DNA of 64,000 bases from Paramicrobacterium chengjingii (GCF_011751765.2 NZ_CP061169.1:1488001-1552000); one strand, 5' to 3'. Shown: positions 38,107 through 47,489, numbered from the stretch's first letter. Translations and numbers: made by a program. Notes: a model not told the origin generated them from the sequence alone.

Positions 38107-38796
38107 ATGTTCTACTGGATCATGAAGAACGTGATTGTCGGCCCCCTCGTGACGACGATCTTCCGACCTTGGGTCGTCGGCGCTGAGAACGTGCCTGCAC
38201 ACGGGGCGGCAATCATCGCGAGCAACCATCTGTCAGTGATCGACTCGATCTTTCTCCCGCTTTACCTCAACCGCCGCATTTCGTTTCTCGCCAAAAGCGA
38301 CTATTTCACGGGTAAAGGAATCAAAGGATGGGCGACGCGTGCGTTCATGACCGCGACGGGCCAGATCCCGATCGACCGCTCGGGCGGCAAAGCATCGGAG
38401 GCATCGCTCAACACGGGGCTTGCCGTGCTCGGACGTGGTGAGATGCTCGGTATCTATCCAGAGGGCACGCGTAGCCCCGATGCTCGCATGTACCGCGGCC
38501 GCACAGGGGTCGCACGCATGGTGCTTGAAGCCCGTGTGCCGATCATCCCTGTCGTCATGGTGAACACTGAGCACATCATGCCGATCGGAACGCGCCTGCC
38601 TCACATCAAACGCCCAGGGCTGATCTTCGGGGAGCCTCTCGACTTCAGCCGATTCGAAGGTCTCGAGGGCGACCGGTTCATTCTGCGGTCGGTCACAGAC
38701 GAGCTGATGTACGAGCTGCAGAGGCTCAGCCAGCAGGAATATGTCGACGTCTACGCAACGTCGGTGAAGGACAAGCAGGCACGCGTTTCGCGATAG
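38107..38796 (+). CDS. plsC: 1-acyl-sn-glycerol-3-phosphate acyltransferase
   Basis: 229 residues. The acyltransferase motif HX4D is NHLSVIDS, and the second signature is YPEGTRSPD. It makes phosphatidic acid at the membrane from lysophosphatidic acid and acyl donor. The next gene is aroG, and the pair is placed as in the M. tuberculosis Rv2182c-Rv2178c region. ATG at 38107 has no strong ribosome-binding site, and coupling to the ROK gene is possible. Confidence 0.92.
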   Translation: MFYWIMKNVIVGPLVTTIFRPWVVGAENVPAHGAAIIASNHLSVIDSIFLPLYLNRRISFLAKSDYFTGKGIKGWATRAFMTATGQIPIDRSGGKASEASLNTGLAVLGRGEMLGIYPEGTRSPDARMYRGRTGVARMVLEARVPIIPVVMVNTEHIMPIGTRLPHIKRPGLIFGEPLDFSRFEGLEGDRFILRSVTDELMYELQRLSQQEYVDVYATSVKDKQARVSR

Positions 38797-38855
38797 GCTG
38801 AGACTCGCGCATCGCGCACTCTCATTCCCGCACGCACACAGAAACAGGGCAGCCC

Positions 38856-40226
38856 GTGACAATGTCAAACGACCCGGTAGTGAAGGCTGATGACTCAGTG
38901 ATCGCCGGTCTCGACTATTGGCGCGAGCTTCCCATCAAACAGCAGCCGGCGTGGCCGGATCAGGAGGCTGTCGCCGAAGTCTCTCGTGAGATCGAGACGC
39001 TGCCCCCCTTGGTGTTCGCTGGCGAAGTTGATCTGCTGCGTGACCGTATTGCCCGCGCTGCCCGTGGTGAGGCCTTTCTGCTTCAGGGCGGTGACTGCGC
39101 CGAGACATTTGCCGGCGCTACCGCTGACCAGATTCGCAATCGCGTCAAGACGATTCTGCAGATGGCCGTTGTGCTGACCTACGGTGCTTCCATGCCCGTC
39201 GTCAAAATGGGGCGCATGGCAGGCCAGTTCGCCAAACCGCGCTCAAGCGACACCGAGACCCGCGGGGACGTGACGCTTCCCGCATACCGTGGCGATATCG
39301 TCAACGGCTATGACTTCACTCCGGAATCTCGCCGAGCAGACCCCGGCCGTCTTCTTCGCGGGTACCACATGGCCGCATCGACGTTGAACCTCATTCGCGC
39401 ATTCACTCAGGGTGGATTCGCCGATCTGCGCGAGGTGCACTCCTGGAACAAAGGGTTCGCGGCGAACCCTGCGAATCAGCGTTACGAGCACCTTGCCAAG
39501 GAAATCGACCGCGCCATCAAGTTCATGGAGGCGGCAGGGGCCGATTTCGATGAACTCAAGCGTGTCGAGTTCTACACGGCCCATGAAGGCCTGCTCATGG
39601 ACTACGAGCGGCCCATGACTCGCATCGATTCGCGCACAGGTCAGCCGTACAACACGTCAGGTCACTTCATTTGGATCGGTGAGCGGACACGCGACCTCGA
39701 TGGTGCCCACGTTGATTTCCTCTCGCGTGTGCACAACCCGATTGGCGTCAAGCTCGGTCCCACGACCTCCGCAGACGATATGCTGCGCCTCATTGACAAG
39801 CTCGATCCGGAACGCCGCCCGGGCCGTCTCACATTCATAACTCGAATGGGCGCGGGTAAGATCCGTGACGCGCTTCCGCCACTGCTTGAACGCATCAAAC
39901 AGGAAGAGGCGAACCCGCTGTGGGTCACCGATCCGATGCACGGAAATGGCATCACGACGCCAACCGGATACAAGACTCGTCGATTTGACGACGTCGTCGA
40001 CGAGGTGCAGGGCTTCTTTGAGGCCCATCGCGCTGTCGGCACCCACCCAGGTGGAATCCACGTTGAGCTCACGGGAGACGACGTCACCGAGTGTCTTGGC
40101 GGCTCTGAACACATTGACGAAGAGACCCTGTCGACGCGCTACGAGTCTCTGTGCGATCCGCGGCTCAACCACATGCAGTCGCTCGAGCTCGCATTCCTTG
40201 TTGCTGAGCAGCTCGGCAACAACTGA
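38856..40226 (+). CDS. aroG: 3-deoxy-7-phosphoheptulonate (DAHP) synthase, class II
   Basis: 456 residues, the plant-like class II DAHP synthase. Conserved segments include FLLQGGDCAETFAG, KMGRMAGQFAKPRS and LWVTDPMHGNGITTPTGYK, as well as ECLGGSEHIDE, which carries metal ligands. It condenses phosphoenolpyruvate with erythrose-4-phosphate, the first step of aromatic amino acid synthesis. GTG at 38856 and ATG at 38862 are both possible starts. A 16-bp-stem terminator follows the stop. Confidence 0.97.
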   Translation: MTMSNDPVVKADDSVIAGLDYWRELPIKQQPAWPDQEAVAEVSREIETLPPLVFAGEVDLLRDRIARAARGEAFLLQGGDCAETFAGATADQIRNRVKTILQMAVVLTYGASMPVVKMGRMAGQFAKPRSSDTETRGDVTLPAYRGDIVNGYDFTPESRRADPGRLLRGYHMAASTLNLIRAFTQGGFADLREVHSWNKGFAANPANQRYEHLAKEIDRAIKFMEAAGADFDELKRVEFYTAHEGLLMDYERPMTRIDSRTGQPYNTSGHFIWIGERTRDLDGAHVDFLSRVHNPIGVKLGPTTSADDMLRLIDKLDPERRPGRLTFITRMGAGKIRDALPPLLERIKQEEANPLWVTDPMHGNGITTPTGYKTRRFDDVVDEVQGFFEAHRAVGTHPGGIHVELTGDDVTECLGGSEHIDEETLSTRYESLCDPRLNHMQSLELAFLVAEQLGNN

Positions 40227-40236
40227 TCACGATGTC

Positions 40237-40273
40237 ATGACCTGGGGCCGGCTCGCTGCCGGCCCCAGGTCAT
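40237..40273. terminator. Bidirectional terminator between aroG and pknL
   Basis: Perfect 16-bp arms (40237-40252 and 40258-40273, starting ATGACCTGGGGCC) with a 5-nt loop lie between the two convergent stop codons. It likely ends both transcripts. Confidence 0.75.
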
Positions 40274-40279
40274 TGTGCG

Positions 40280-42241
40280 CTAGAGGTTGGCGACGATCGT
40301 CACCGTCGACCCTCGTTTGATCATTTCTCCAGCGGCAGGATCGGTGGAATCGACGGCGAACAGGTCGTTGATGACCGCGTCCCAATACTCCTTGGGAATG
40401 TTCGAGTCGATTTTCACGGCGAACCCGTCTTCTTCCAGCGCCTGCTTGGCTTTGTTCACGGTCATTCCGACGACGTCGGGAACCTTGACGAGATCTTGAC
40501 CCTTTGACACGACGAGGTTCACGCTGTCGCCGGGGGTCAGCGGGGTGTCGTAGTCGACGGAGATGACATTGCCCTTCGCAACGTCATCGCTGAACTGCTC
40601 CGAGACCGAGCCGAGCTCGAGTCCGGCTTCATCCAGAGCTTCTGTAGCGGCATCCTGCGTTTCGCCGACGAGTTGCGGCACAGCTCCGACGGACACAACC
40701 ACATCAACAGTCTTGCCCTGGTATGTGTCGACGCCGCCTGTAACGTCGTCACCATCGATGGATGCTGCGATCACGCCATCTGCGCTAACGTCAGAATTGA
40801 ATTGGTAACTGGTGTCGCCCATCTTCAAGCCCAGGTCTTCGATGGTCTTCTGTGCCTCCGAGACGGGCACACCTGCCAAAGACGGGAGGGTCTCTGGCTT
40901 CGGCCCGAGAGAGACCTTCACAGTCACCGTAGAGTTCTTGTACACGAGATCGCCCGGGCTGGGACTCGTGCTCGTCACCATCCCTTTCTCAATGTCGAGG
41001 CTGTATTCCTCGCCGGCTTTGACGAGGAGCCCAAGCTCGGTGAGCGCCGCTGACGCTTCGTCGGGAGAGCCGCCAACGAGATTGTCAGGAATGGCGATAC
41101 GCGAACCGGGACCGGTGCCGAAGTACCACCCGGTTCCGCCCACGACACCACACAGAAGAACGACGATCAGAAACATCCACAAGCCTTTGTGGCGACGCTT
41201 GGTGACTGTCGTCGTGAGTTTCTTGACCGTGCCTGTGGCTGCCACCATTGAGCCGAGCGGATCTGTTGTGCCCGTCGTCGCCGATGGAGATTCGAACGCT
41301 GTCGTTGCGCCGAACGCCGTTGTAGCGCCCAGGGCGACTGTGTCGTCCATCGGGAATGCGGCAGTGTGTTGCGTCGGCGCTGCAGAGAGGCTGTAACCGA
41401 GCTCGGCTTCTACCTCGTGCAGCCGATCGAGCATCTCTTGCGCGTCGGCTGGCCGTTCGTCGGGATCGCGCTCGGTCGCCCAGAGCACCATGTCATCGAT
41501 CTCGTCCGGAATGTTTGGGACGCGGGCACTGGGGCGGGGAACAGAATCATTCGCGTGCTGGTAGGCGATCTGCATCGGTTGCTCGCCCTTGTACGGCTGG
41601 TCGCCTGTGAGCATCTCATACATCATGATGCCGAGTGCATAGATGTCGCTGCGTGTATCGGCCATGCCTCGAGTGACAAGCTCGGGGGAGAGGTAGGCGA
41701 TGGTGCCGAGCAGGGCCTGCCCCGTAGCAGTGTTCGCGGAGGCCGCTCGAGCAAGCCCGAAGTCGCTGATCTTGATGCGGCCATCATCGGCGAGCAGCAC
41801 ATTCTCGGGTTTCACATCGCGATGCACGATACCGGCACGGTGCGCCGACGCCAGGCCGGTGAGAACGGCGTCCATGATGTCGACAACTTGCTGCGATGTC
41901 AACGAGCCGTGATCGCGAAGCAACTCACGGAGTGTGATTCCCGGCAGGTACTCCATGATCAAATAAGCCATGTCGCCGTCTTGACCCTGGTCGAAGACGC
42001 TGACAACGTGTGGATTCGCGAGTCGAGCCGCCGAGCGAGCTTCTTGCACGAACCGGTTGGTGAACGCCTGGTCATCGCTCAGGTGACCGTGCATCACCTT
42101 GATCGCGACGCGCCGCTCCAACCGATGATCGGTCGCGACGTAGACTGTAGCCATTCCTCCGCGCGCGATACGCGAGCGCACCTCATACCGGCCGTCGATT
42201 ACACGGCCGATCAGAGGATCGGTTTGCTGGCTAGTCGTCAC
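40280..42241 (-). CDS. pknL: Serine/threonine protein kinase with four PASTA domains (PknL-like)
   Basis: 653 residues. The kinase domain occupies residues 13-275, with glycine loop RIARGGMATVY, catalytic VHRDVKPENVLL and metal-binding ISDFGLAR. One transmembrane helix (LWMFLIVVLLCGVVGGTGWYF, about residues 350-370) is followed by four extracellular PASTA repeats, which bind peptidoglycan or lipid II fragments. The gene order around it (aroG, pknL, Rv2175c-type DNA-binding gene, prenyl synthase) identifies it as the PknL orthologue. M. tuberculosis PknL lacks PASTA domains, so this version can sense the wall directly. Confidence 0.93.
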   Translation of the reverse strand: MTTSQQTDPLIGRVIDGRYEVRSRIARGGMATVYVATDHRLERRVAIKVMHGHLSDDQAFTNRFVQEARSAARLANPHVVSVFDQGQDGDMAYLIMEYLPGITLRELLRDHGSLTSQQVVDIMDAVLTGLASAHRAGIVHRDVKPENVLLADDGRIKISDFGLARAASANTATGQALLGTIAYLSPELVTRGMADTRSDIYALGIMMYEMLTGDQPYKGEQPMQIAYQHANDSVPRPSARVPNIPDEIDDMVLWATERDPDERPADAQEMLDRLHEVEAELGYSLSAAPTQHTAAFPMDDTVALGATTAFGATTAFESPSATTGTTDPLGSMVAATGTVKKLTTTVTKRRHKGLWMFLIVVLLCGVVGGTGWYFGTGPGSRIAIPDNLVGGSPDEASAALTELGLLVKAGEEYSLDIEKGMVTSTSPSPGDLVYKNSTVTVKVSLGPKPETLPSLAGVPVSEAQKTIEDLGLKMGDTSYQFNSDVSADGVIAASIDGDDVTGGVDTYQGKTVDVVVSVGAVPQLVGETQDAATEALDEAGLELGSVSEQFSDDVAKGNVISVDYDTPLTPGDSVNLVVSKGQDLVKVPDVVGMTVNKAKQALEEDGFAVKIDSNIPKEYWDAVINDLFAVDSTDPAAGEMIKRGSTVTIVANL

Positions 42242-42325
42242 GACTCGAGTCTACGAACCGCACACTGAGTGTCGGCACGGACACACGGGTTGCGCGCCTA
42301 TTCGCCCCTCTTCGTTATGGGATTG

Positions 42326-43501
42326 TCAGCCGAGCTGCGTCACCCAGGCACGAGCGGACGTCTCCCATTTCGCATACGCGTCGGGGTAGGCCGAGATCTG
42401 CACGGCCTGCGCAGCATCTGTCACAGACATGTCTTTCCACCCAGAGATGTCGAGAAGTCCACGGGTCTTCCCTGAGACGCCGACAAAGAATACCTTTGCC
42501 GCATACTCGGGGTTCATGATCTGCTCTTTTGTGCCCCAACCCTGACTTGAGCGCTGTTGAAAGAGCCCGAGCGAGTCGCGATCGCCGCCATCGATGTTAC
42601 GCAGACTCGACTCCTGCATGGCTGCGGCCAGCGCGATGACGAGACCGTAGTCGCTGACCCCCAGAGTGTGCCCAACCCGGATGATCGTCTGGGCGTTCGT
42701 CTTCATCTCAGCTGTCAGCGGCGCGACGGTATCGTTTGTCGACTTCTTCGCCGATTCAGACTCCGTGGAGCCTGAGCCGGGGATTGTGAGTTTCTGTCCC
42801 ACATAGATGATGCTCGACCAGGTAAGCCCATTCGCATCGAGCACAGCCTGAATACTCACGTCGTGTGCGGAGGCGATACCGCCGACGGTGTCACCGGAGA
42901 CGACGGTGTACGTTGCGCCCTTTGGTGTGGAGTCACGTGGCTCGGACTTCTTCGACTCAGAATCCTTCGAGTCAGACGAGGTTCCGGGAATCGTCAGCTT
43001 CTGGCCGGGGTAAATGACGCTCGACCACGACAACGAATTGGCCGTGAGCACGGACTGTGTACTGACACCGTGCGCGCTGGCGATACGGCCGACAGTATCG
43101 CCCGATTTCACAACGTACGTCGACTGAGTGGATGCTGTCGTTGCGGCTGTGGATGCTCCGGGAGACGCTGACGAGCCTTTCGCCACGAGAGCGAGATTCT
43201 GGCCTTCGTGAACGGAGCTGTCCGTGGCTAGACCATTGAGCGCCGCAACGGTTTCGGCTGAGAGTCCAAAGCGCGTCGCGATCACCGAGAGGCTGTCGTT
43301 CGCGCCCACCGTGTACGACTCCGGTGCTGGAAGAAAGTGCGACTTCAGCGTGAGGCTGCCCGTGCCACGTGTGAATCCATCGGGCCCGTAGTCGGCGGTG
43401 TGGTGCTCGTCGGCGTGAGCCGGCATGATCTGCATTCCGGCGGCGACAGCGCTCATCAGAGCAATCGGCACGATACTTTTCTTGACGGTTGTCGTCGGCA
43501 T
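42326..43501 (-). CDS. Secreted LysM protein with a lytic-transglycosylase-like C-terminal domain
   Basis: 391 residues from ATG at 43501, with AGGGGG upstream. A signal peptide is visible (SIVPIALMSAVAAGMQIMPA, cleavage likely near AHA-DE). Three LysM repeats follow (YTVGANDSLSVIATRFGLS; YVVKSGDTVGRIASAHGVS; YTVVSGDTVGGIASAHDVS), separated by Ser/Glu/Lys linkers. The C-terminal domain contains AAAMQESSLRN and SLGLFQQRSSQGWG, the pattern of lysozyme-like muralytic enzymes with Glu as candidate catalyst. It is probably a peptidoglycan hydrolase bound to the wall. It lies directly upstream of pknL on the same strand. Confidence 0.85.
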   Translation of the reverse strand: MPTTTVKKSIVPIALMSAVAAGMQIMPAHADEHHTADYGPDGFTRGTGSLTLKSHFLPAPESYTVGANDSLSVIATRFGLSAETVAALNGLATDSSVHEGQNLALVAKGSSASPGASTAATTASTQSTYVVKSGDTVGRIASAHGVSTQSVLTANSLSWSSVIYPGQKLTIPGTSSDSKDSESKKSEPRDSTPKGATYTVVSGDTVGGIASAHDVSIQAVLDANGLTWSSIIYVGQKLTIPGSGSTESESAKKSTNDTVAPLTAEMKTNAQTIIRVGHTLGVSDYGLVIALAAAMQESSLRNIDGGDRDSLGLFQQRSSQGWGTKEQIMNPEYAAKVFFVGVSGKTRGLLDISGWKDMSVTDAAQAVQISAYPDAYAKWETSARAWVTQLG

Positions 43502-43536
43502 CCTGGTCCCCCTCGCAATGTCGTACAACGTCCCAA

Positions 43537-43565
43537 CCGTTACACACGCGTGTGAAGCGTGTCAA
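43537..43565 (-). promoter_or_regulatory. Promoter of the LysM gene with a palindromic spacer
   Basis: On the minus strand TTGACA (43560-43565) is separated by 17 bp from TAACGG (43537-43542), about 36 bp before the start codon. The 17-bp spacer includes the perfect palindrome CACACGCGTGTG (43543-43554), a possible operator. Confidence 0.5.
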
Positions 43566-43730
43566 TAAAAGAGGTACATGAGTTCTGTGTTATGTAACGG
43601 GTTATTGATATTCAAGTGGCAGATGTGGTTAATGTGGTGAACGTTATGAAGAGGGGGAGAAGCGAAGCTCCTAGTCAGCTGCTCAGGGTCGCAACTGGCC
43701 TGAGTCCGTCAACCGTGGCACACTCGAATC

Positions 43731-44072
43731 GTGACTCACGACGCCGCCCCCTCTGACTGGCTTACCATTCCCGACCTCGCCGAGATGCTCGATGTGAAGC
43801 TGAGTCGGGTGCGTCGGCTAATTGAAGATCGCGAGCTGCTGGCAGTGCGCCGAGACGGTGTTCTCGTTGTGCCCGCTGATTTCTTGCGTGATGGAGAGCC
43901 GCTCAAGGAGCTTCGCGGCACATTCATTCTGCTGTCTGATGCGGGATTTAACGATGACGAGATTCTCGCCTGGCTCACTGAAGCCGACGATTCCATCGGC
44001 GATACTCCGTTGAATGCGCTGCGAGCCGGACGCAAATCCGAGGTGCGACGCGTCGCTCAGGCGCTCGCGTAG
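43731..44072 (+). CDS. Rv2175c-family DNA-binding protein
   Basis: 113 residues, GTG start. An N-terminal helix-turn-helix (LTIPDLAEMLDVKLSRVRRLIEDRELLAVRRDG) and a C-terminal part ending in ADDSIGDTPLNALRAGRKSEVRRVAQALA match the Rv2175c family. In M. tuberculosis this protein is a DNA-binding substrate of PknL. Here it is divergent from the LysM-pknL pair, so it is a candidate regulator of that pair and a candidate kinase target. The prenyl synthase gene converges 3 bp beyond its stop. Confidence 0.88.
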   Translation: MTHDAAPSDWLTIPDLAEMLDVKLSRVRRLIEDRELLAVRRDGVLVVPADFLRDGEPLKELRGTFILLSDAGFNDDEILAWLTEADDSIGDTPLNALRAGRKSEVRRVAQALA

Positions 44073-44075
44073 CGA

Positions 44076-45167
44076 TTACGCGTCGCGCTGCGTGACAGCA
44101 TCCGCAAGTTCGAGCAGCTCGTCGATGGCGACACCATCAAGCGGAGCACGTCTGATCGCCTCTGAGGCCTTTGCTACTTCGTCGACGATGCGGGTTTCCA
44201 CCTGCGCGTCAGCGCCGCTCTCGCGGATCAATGTCTGAATTCGGGTGACGTCCGCGTCACCGAGCCGCGGATCGCCAAGAAGCCCGTCGATTTCGTCGCG
44301 TCCCGCGGAGGAGAGGGCCATTCGGGTGAGCCCGATGAGAACCGTGCGCTTTCCCTCGCGTAGGTCGTCGCCGCTTGGCTTCCCCGTCACAGCTGAGTCG
44401 CCGAAGACTCCGAGAAGGTCGTCGCGAAGCTGATATGCGATGCCGAGGGGGAGCCCATACGCGCGAAGTGCGGCTAGTTGGTCAGCGCGGCCTCCGCCCA
44501 CGATGGCGCCGAGCGAAAGGGGAGCTTCGACGCTGTACTTGGCGGATTTAAACGTCGCGACAGTCTCGGCGCGCCGCACCTGTTCGGCATTGCTATGCGT
44601 AGCCCAGGACTTCTCTTCGAGGATGTCGAGAAACTGGCCGGCTGTCACCTCAGTGCGCATGCGACGAAATTCGTCGCGGGCTTCGCGTGCGATCGCGGCG
44701 TCGTTCAGTGCCGAGAGCGCGTCGTCGAGCAGCTCATCACTCCAGCCGAGCAGAAGGTCCCCCAGAAGGATGGCAGCAGAACGTCCATACTCCGCAGAAT
44801 CTCCTGCCCAACGGGAGTGCATGTGCTGTCGTTCGAATCGCCGATGTGCTGAGGGGCGCCCGCGACGAGTATCTGAATTATCAATGATGTCGTCGTGAAT
44901 GAGGGCTGCGGCGTGGAAAATCTCGAGTGCGGCTGCCGCTCCGACAATGGCCTCGGTCGAATTCGATGCTGATGTTCCGGTTACCGCGTGCCAGCCCTGA
45001 TGGCAGAACTGGGCCCTGAACCTTTTTCCACCTCTGAGAAACTCCCTTGAGAAGCTTGAAAATTCAGCTGTTTCGTCGGCGACTCGCGCCAAGATAGAGG
45101 TACGCGCACTGAGAAACTCGTCGAGCCGAGTCTGGACAAACTGGAGCAGATGCTGTGGATCAGGCAC
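44076..45167 (-). CDS. Polyprenyl (geranylgeranyl/farnesyl-type) diphosphate synthase
   Basis: 363 residues. The first Asp-rich motif is LIHDDIIDNSDTRRG, the second YQLRDDLLGVFGD. GKRFRAQF binds the allylic or isopentenyl diphosphate. The enzyme builds an all-trans isoprenoid chain (C15-C25 range cannot be fixed by eye) for menaquinone, carotenoids or undecaprenyl precursors. It sits where idsA2 lies in M. tuberculosis. Confidence 0.92.
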   Translation of the reverse strand: MPDPQHLLQFVQTRLDEFLSARTSILARVADETAEFSSFSREFLRGGKRFRAQFCHQGWHAVTGTSASNSTEAIVGAAAALEIFHAAALIHDDIIDNSDTRRGRPSAHRRFERQHMHSRWAGDSAEYGRSAAILLGDLLLGWSDELLDDALSALNDAAIAREARDEFRRMRTEVTAGQFLDILEEKSWATHSNAEQVRRAETVATFKSAKYSVEAPLSLGAIVGGGRADQLAALRAYGLPLGIAYQLRDDLLGVFGDSAVTGKPSGDDLREGKRTVLIGLTRMALSSAGRDEIDGLLGDPRLGDADVTRIQTLIRESGADAQVETRIVDEVAKASEAIRRAPLDGVAIDELLELADAVTQRDA

Positions 45168-45250
45168 GCGTCTAGCCTAGCCACATGCGGGCGGGATAGA
45201 ATTGCTGTAGACATTGAGTCGCATCCGAACTCGCGAGAAGGGGGAAGGCG

Positions 45251-45625
45251 ATGCCACTATCTGAACAGGAGCAGAGGCTCCTCGATGAGATGGAGCGTCA
45301 CCTCTATAGGAATGACGCTGATTTCGTCTCGACGGCAGGGGATCGTCGAGGCCGTCCCTCGTACCGAAGCATTGCTCTGGGCAGCCTTGTTGTGCTCATC
45401 GGCATTGGCGCGCTTGTCGCCGCTGTCATGATTCAGCAGCCCGTCGTCGGAGTTGTCGGTTTCGTCGTCATGCTCGGTGGCGTGCTTCTGGCGATGCAGC
45501 CATCGAAGAATTCCGCAGAGCCCGCTGGGGACAAGACCAAAGCACAGAAGCCCGTGCATGACGGCGGGAATTTCATGGACAAGATGAACGATCGCTGGGA
45601 TCGCCGCCAGGAGAACGAACGCTGA
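45251..45625 (+). CDS. DUF3040 membrane protein
   Basis: 124 residues, ATG with GAAGGGGGAAGG upstream. The DUF3040 N-terminus LSEQEQRLLDEMERHLYRND is followed by two hydrophobic helices (SIALGSLVVLIGIGALVAAV and VVGVVGFVVMLGGVLLAM) and a charged tail (GGNFMDKMNDRWDRRQENER). The family is restricted to actinobacteria and is found just upstream of mraZ (Rv2169c in M. tuberculosis). Function unknown. A strong terminator follows 30 bp after the stop. Confidence 0.9.
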   Translation: MPLSEQEQRLLDEMERHLYRNDADFVSTAGDRRGRPSYRSIALGSLVVLIGIGALVAAVMIQQPVVGVVGFVVMLGGVLLAMQPSKNSAEPAGDKTKAQKPVHDGGNFMDKMNDRWDRRQENER

Positions 45626-45655
45626 TCGTGAGGTAGCTCCGCCAGAAGGAGCGTG

Positions 45656-45689
45656 AAAAGGAACCGACCCGAGGGTCGGTTCCTTTTTT
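45656..45689 (+). terminator. Rho-independent terminator after the DUF3040 gene
   Basis: A 14-bp stem starting AAAAGGAACCGACC, a CGAG loop and a run of six T make a textbook intrinsic terminator. Confidence 0.93.
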
Positions 45690-45850
45690 ATGTGTGCTGG
45701 GCGGAGACTGCGCATACCCACTTTCCTCCACGACGGATCTTTGGCGTTCCACCGCAGGAGTCGTCTCGTGTCTGTATGAGGGCTGCTGGTGATGTTCCCG
45801 GCGCCTTACGCATTGATTGTGCCAACGGCGGCTCCAAAACGTAAAAATTT

Positions 45851-45868
45851 CCTCCACCCTCCTCCACC
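45851..45868 (-). promoter_or_regulatory. Candidate upstream MraZ boxes in opposite orientation
   Basis: CCTCCACC occurs twice with a 10-bp period (45851-45858 and 45861-45868). On the minus strand this reads GGTGGAGG, the same GTGGAG core as the boxes next to mraZ. The rest of the 378-bp gap between the DUF3040 gene and mraZ holds the terminator, an AT-rich stretch with possible promoters at 45871-45905, and no gene. Confidence 0.45.
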
Positions 45869-45938
45869 GCATATTTCCTTGTGTTTACAGGGTTTATTAC
45901 GGTAACTTCGCAAGCAATACCAGAATGTGCTTCTGTTT

Positions 45939-45968
45939 GTGGTGCATTGTGGAGTAAAGTGGAGTAAG
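45939..45968 (+). promoter_or_regulatory. MraZ-box array (three direct repeats, 10-bp period)
   Basis: GTGGTGCATT, GTGGAGTAAA and GTGGAGTAAG follow one another without gaps, giving one GTGG core per helical turn. MraZ represses its own operon by binding such direct repeats upstream of mraZ. The array ends 35 bp before the mraZ ATG. Confidence 0.75.
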
Positions 45969-46003
45969 ACTCCACGTTGGCCGGCGAAGAGGGGGAGGGT
46001 TCG

Positions 46004-46435
46004 ATGTTTCTCGGCACGTACTCTCCGAAGCTCGACGACAAAGGGCGCATCATTCTTCCGGCGAAGTTTCGCGATGAACTCGCTGGTGGCGTCGTGATGA
46101 CTCGGGGGCAGGAAAACTGCATCTACGTATTCAGCACGCGTGAGTTTGAGGACATGCACGAGAAGATCCGGCAGGCCCCGGTGACCTCGAAGCAGGCGCG
46201 CGACTATCTCCGTGTTTTCCTCTCGGGCGCAAGTCCCGAGACTCCAGACAAGCAAAACCGCATTACCATCCCGCACAACCTTCGTTCCTATGCGGGCCTT
46301 GACCGCGAGCTGACGGTCATCGGCGCGGGAAGCCGTGCTGAGATCTGGGACTCCGAGGCTTGGGAGACCTACCTCGCCGAGCAGGAATCAGTCTTCTCCG
46401 ACACTGCGGAGGAGGTGATCCCGGGGCTCTTCTGA
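46004..46435 (+). CDS. mraZ: Transcriptional regulator MraZ
   Basis: 143 residues from ATG at 46004, with GGGAGG upstream; a frame extension of nine residues to 45977 has no such site. Two SpoVT-AbrB-like halves are visible ([24 protein letters not shown] and [21 protein letters not shown]). MraZ forms rings that bind DNA repeats and represses the division and cell wall cluster it heads. Three boxes lie directly upstream. Confidence 0.95.
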   Translation: MFLGTYSPKLDDKGRIILPAKFRDELAGGVVMTRGQENCIYVFSTREFEDMHEKIRQAPVTSKQARDYLRVFLSGASPETPDKQNRITIPHNLRSYAGLDRELTVIGAGSRAEIWDSEAWETYLAEQESVFSDTAEEVIPGLF

Positions 46436-46532
46436 TCCCTCGTCGCCGACTCCCAGCCGTTGGCGCCCTGACACACTTCCCCGGTGCCAGGTCGGACGGA
46501 TGGGGATCAGCGACGAGGGCCCGGTGATATCA

Positions 46533-47489
46533 ATGGCACACAACGACATTCACACCCCGGTACTGCTCGACCGTTGCGTCAACCTTCTCGCTCCGGCCCT
46601 TGACGGGCCCGGGCGCGTCGTGATCGACGCGACGCTCGGCATGGGCGGACACAGTGAGGCGCTGCTCGACAGGTTTCCCGACGTACACCTGATCGGGATC
46701 GACAGAGATGCCGACGCGCTTCAGATCGCGGAGGAGCGGCTTGCACCTTTCGGTGATCGCGCGACATTCGTCAAGACGGAGTATGACGACATTGTCGGAG
46801 CACTCGAGGTCGCCAAGGTTGAGCGCCTTGACGGCATCCTGTTCGACCTCGGTGTGTCATCACTTCAGCTTGACCGCGCAGAACGCGGGTTCTCATACTC
46901 GCAAGACGCGCCGCTCGACATGCGAATGGACGCGGACAGCGAGCTCACCGCTGAGAAGGTGCTCGCGACGTACAGCGAGGCAGATCTCAGAAGAATCTTT
47001 CACCGTTACGGCGAAGAGAAGCTCGCTGGACGATTTGCGCGAACGATTGTGGATACGCGCGATGAGCAGCCTCTGCGCACGTCCGCGCAGCTTGTGCAGC
47101 TGATCGATAAGGCAACGCCAGCGGCTGTGCGCCGCAGCGGCCACCCAGCAAAGCGTGTATTCCAGGCACTGCGCATCGAGGTAAACAGGGAGCTTGCCGT
47201 GCTGGAGAGCGCTATTCCCTCAGCACTCGATGCCATCGCCGTCGGAGGACGCATTGTCGTCATGTCGTATCAGTCTCTTGAGGATCGCATCGTCAAGCGG
47301 GCATTTCACGCGGCGTCCCAGTCGAGTGCACCCGCAGGACTGCCGGTTGAGCTGCCGGAGCACCAAGCGAAATTTGAACTGCTGACGCGCGGCGCCGAAC
47401 GCGCGAGTGAGACGGAGATAGCTGCGAATCCGCGGGCCACACCTGTGCGGCTCCGCGCAGCAGAACGAATCAGGGGGAAGAAACTATGA
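46533..47489 (+). CDS. rsmH: 16S rRNA (cytosine1402-N4)-methyltransferase RsmH (MraW)
   Basis: 318 residues from ATG at 46533. The N-terminus [16 protein letters not shown] motif [15 protein letters not shown] and [16 protein letters not shown] are family hallmarks, as are DMRMDADS and [15 protein letters not shown]. It methylates C1402 in 16S rRNA with RsmI. It overlaps the next gene by four bases. Confidence 0.96.
   Translation: MAHNDIHTPVLLDRCVNLLAPALDGPGRVVIDATLGMGGHSEALLDRFPDVHLIGIDRDADALQIAEERLAPFGDRATFVKTEYDDIVGALEVAKVERLDGILFDLGVSSLQLDRAERGFSYSQDAPLDMRMDADSELTAEKVLATYSEADLRRIFHRYGEEKLAGRFARTIVDTRDEQPLRTSAQLVQLIDKATPAAVRRSGHPAKRVFQALRIEVNRELAVLESAIPSALDAIAVGGRIVVMSYQSLEDRIVKRAFHAASQSSAPAGLPVELPEHQAKFELLTRGAERASETEIAANPRATPVRLRAAERIRGKKL

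Noticed and set aside
43502..43730. A c-di-AMP (ydaO-type) riboswitch upstream of the LysM gene
   Set aside because: This class often precedes actinobacterial wall hydrolase genes, but none of the conserved core is present, and a plain TTGACA promoter lies close to the start codon.
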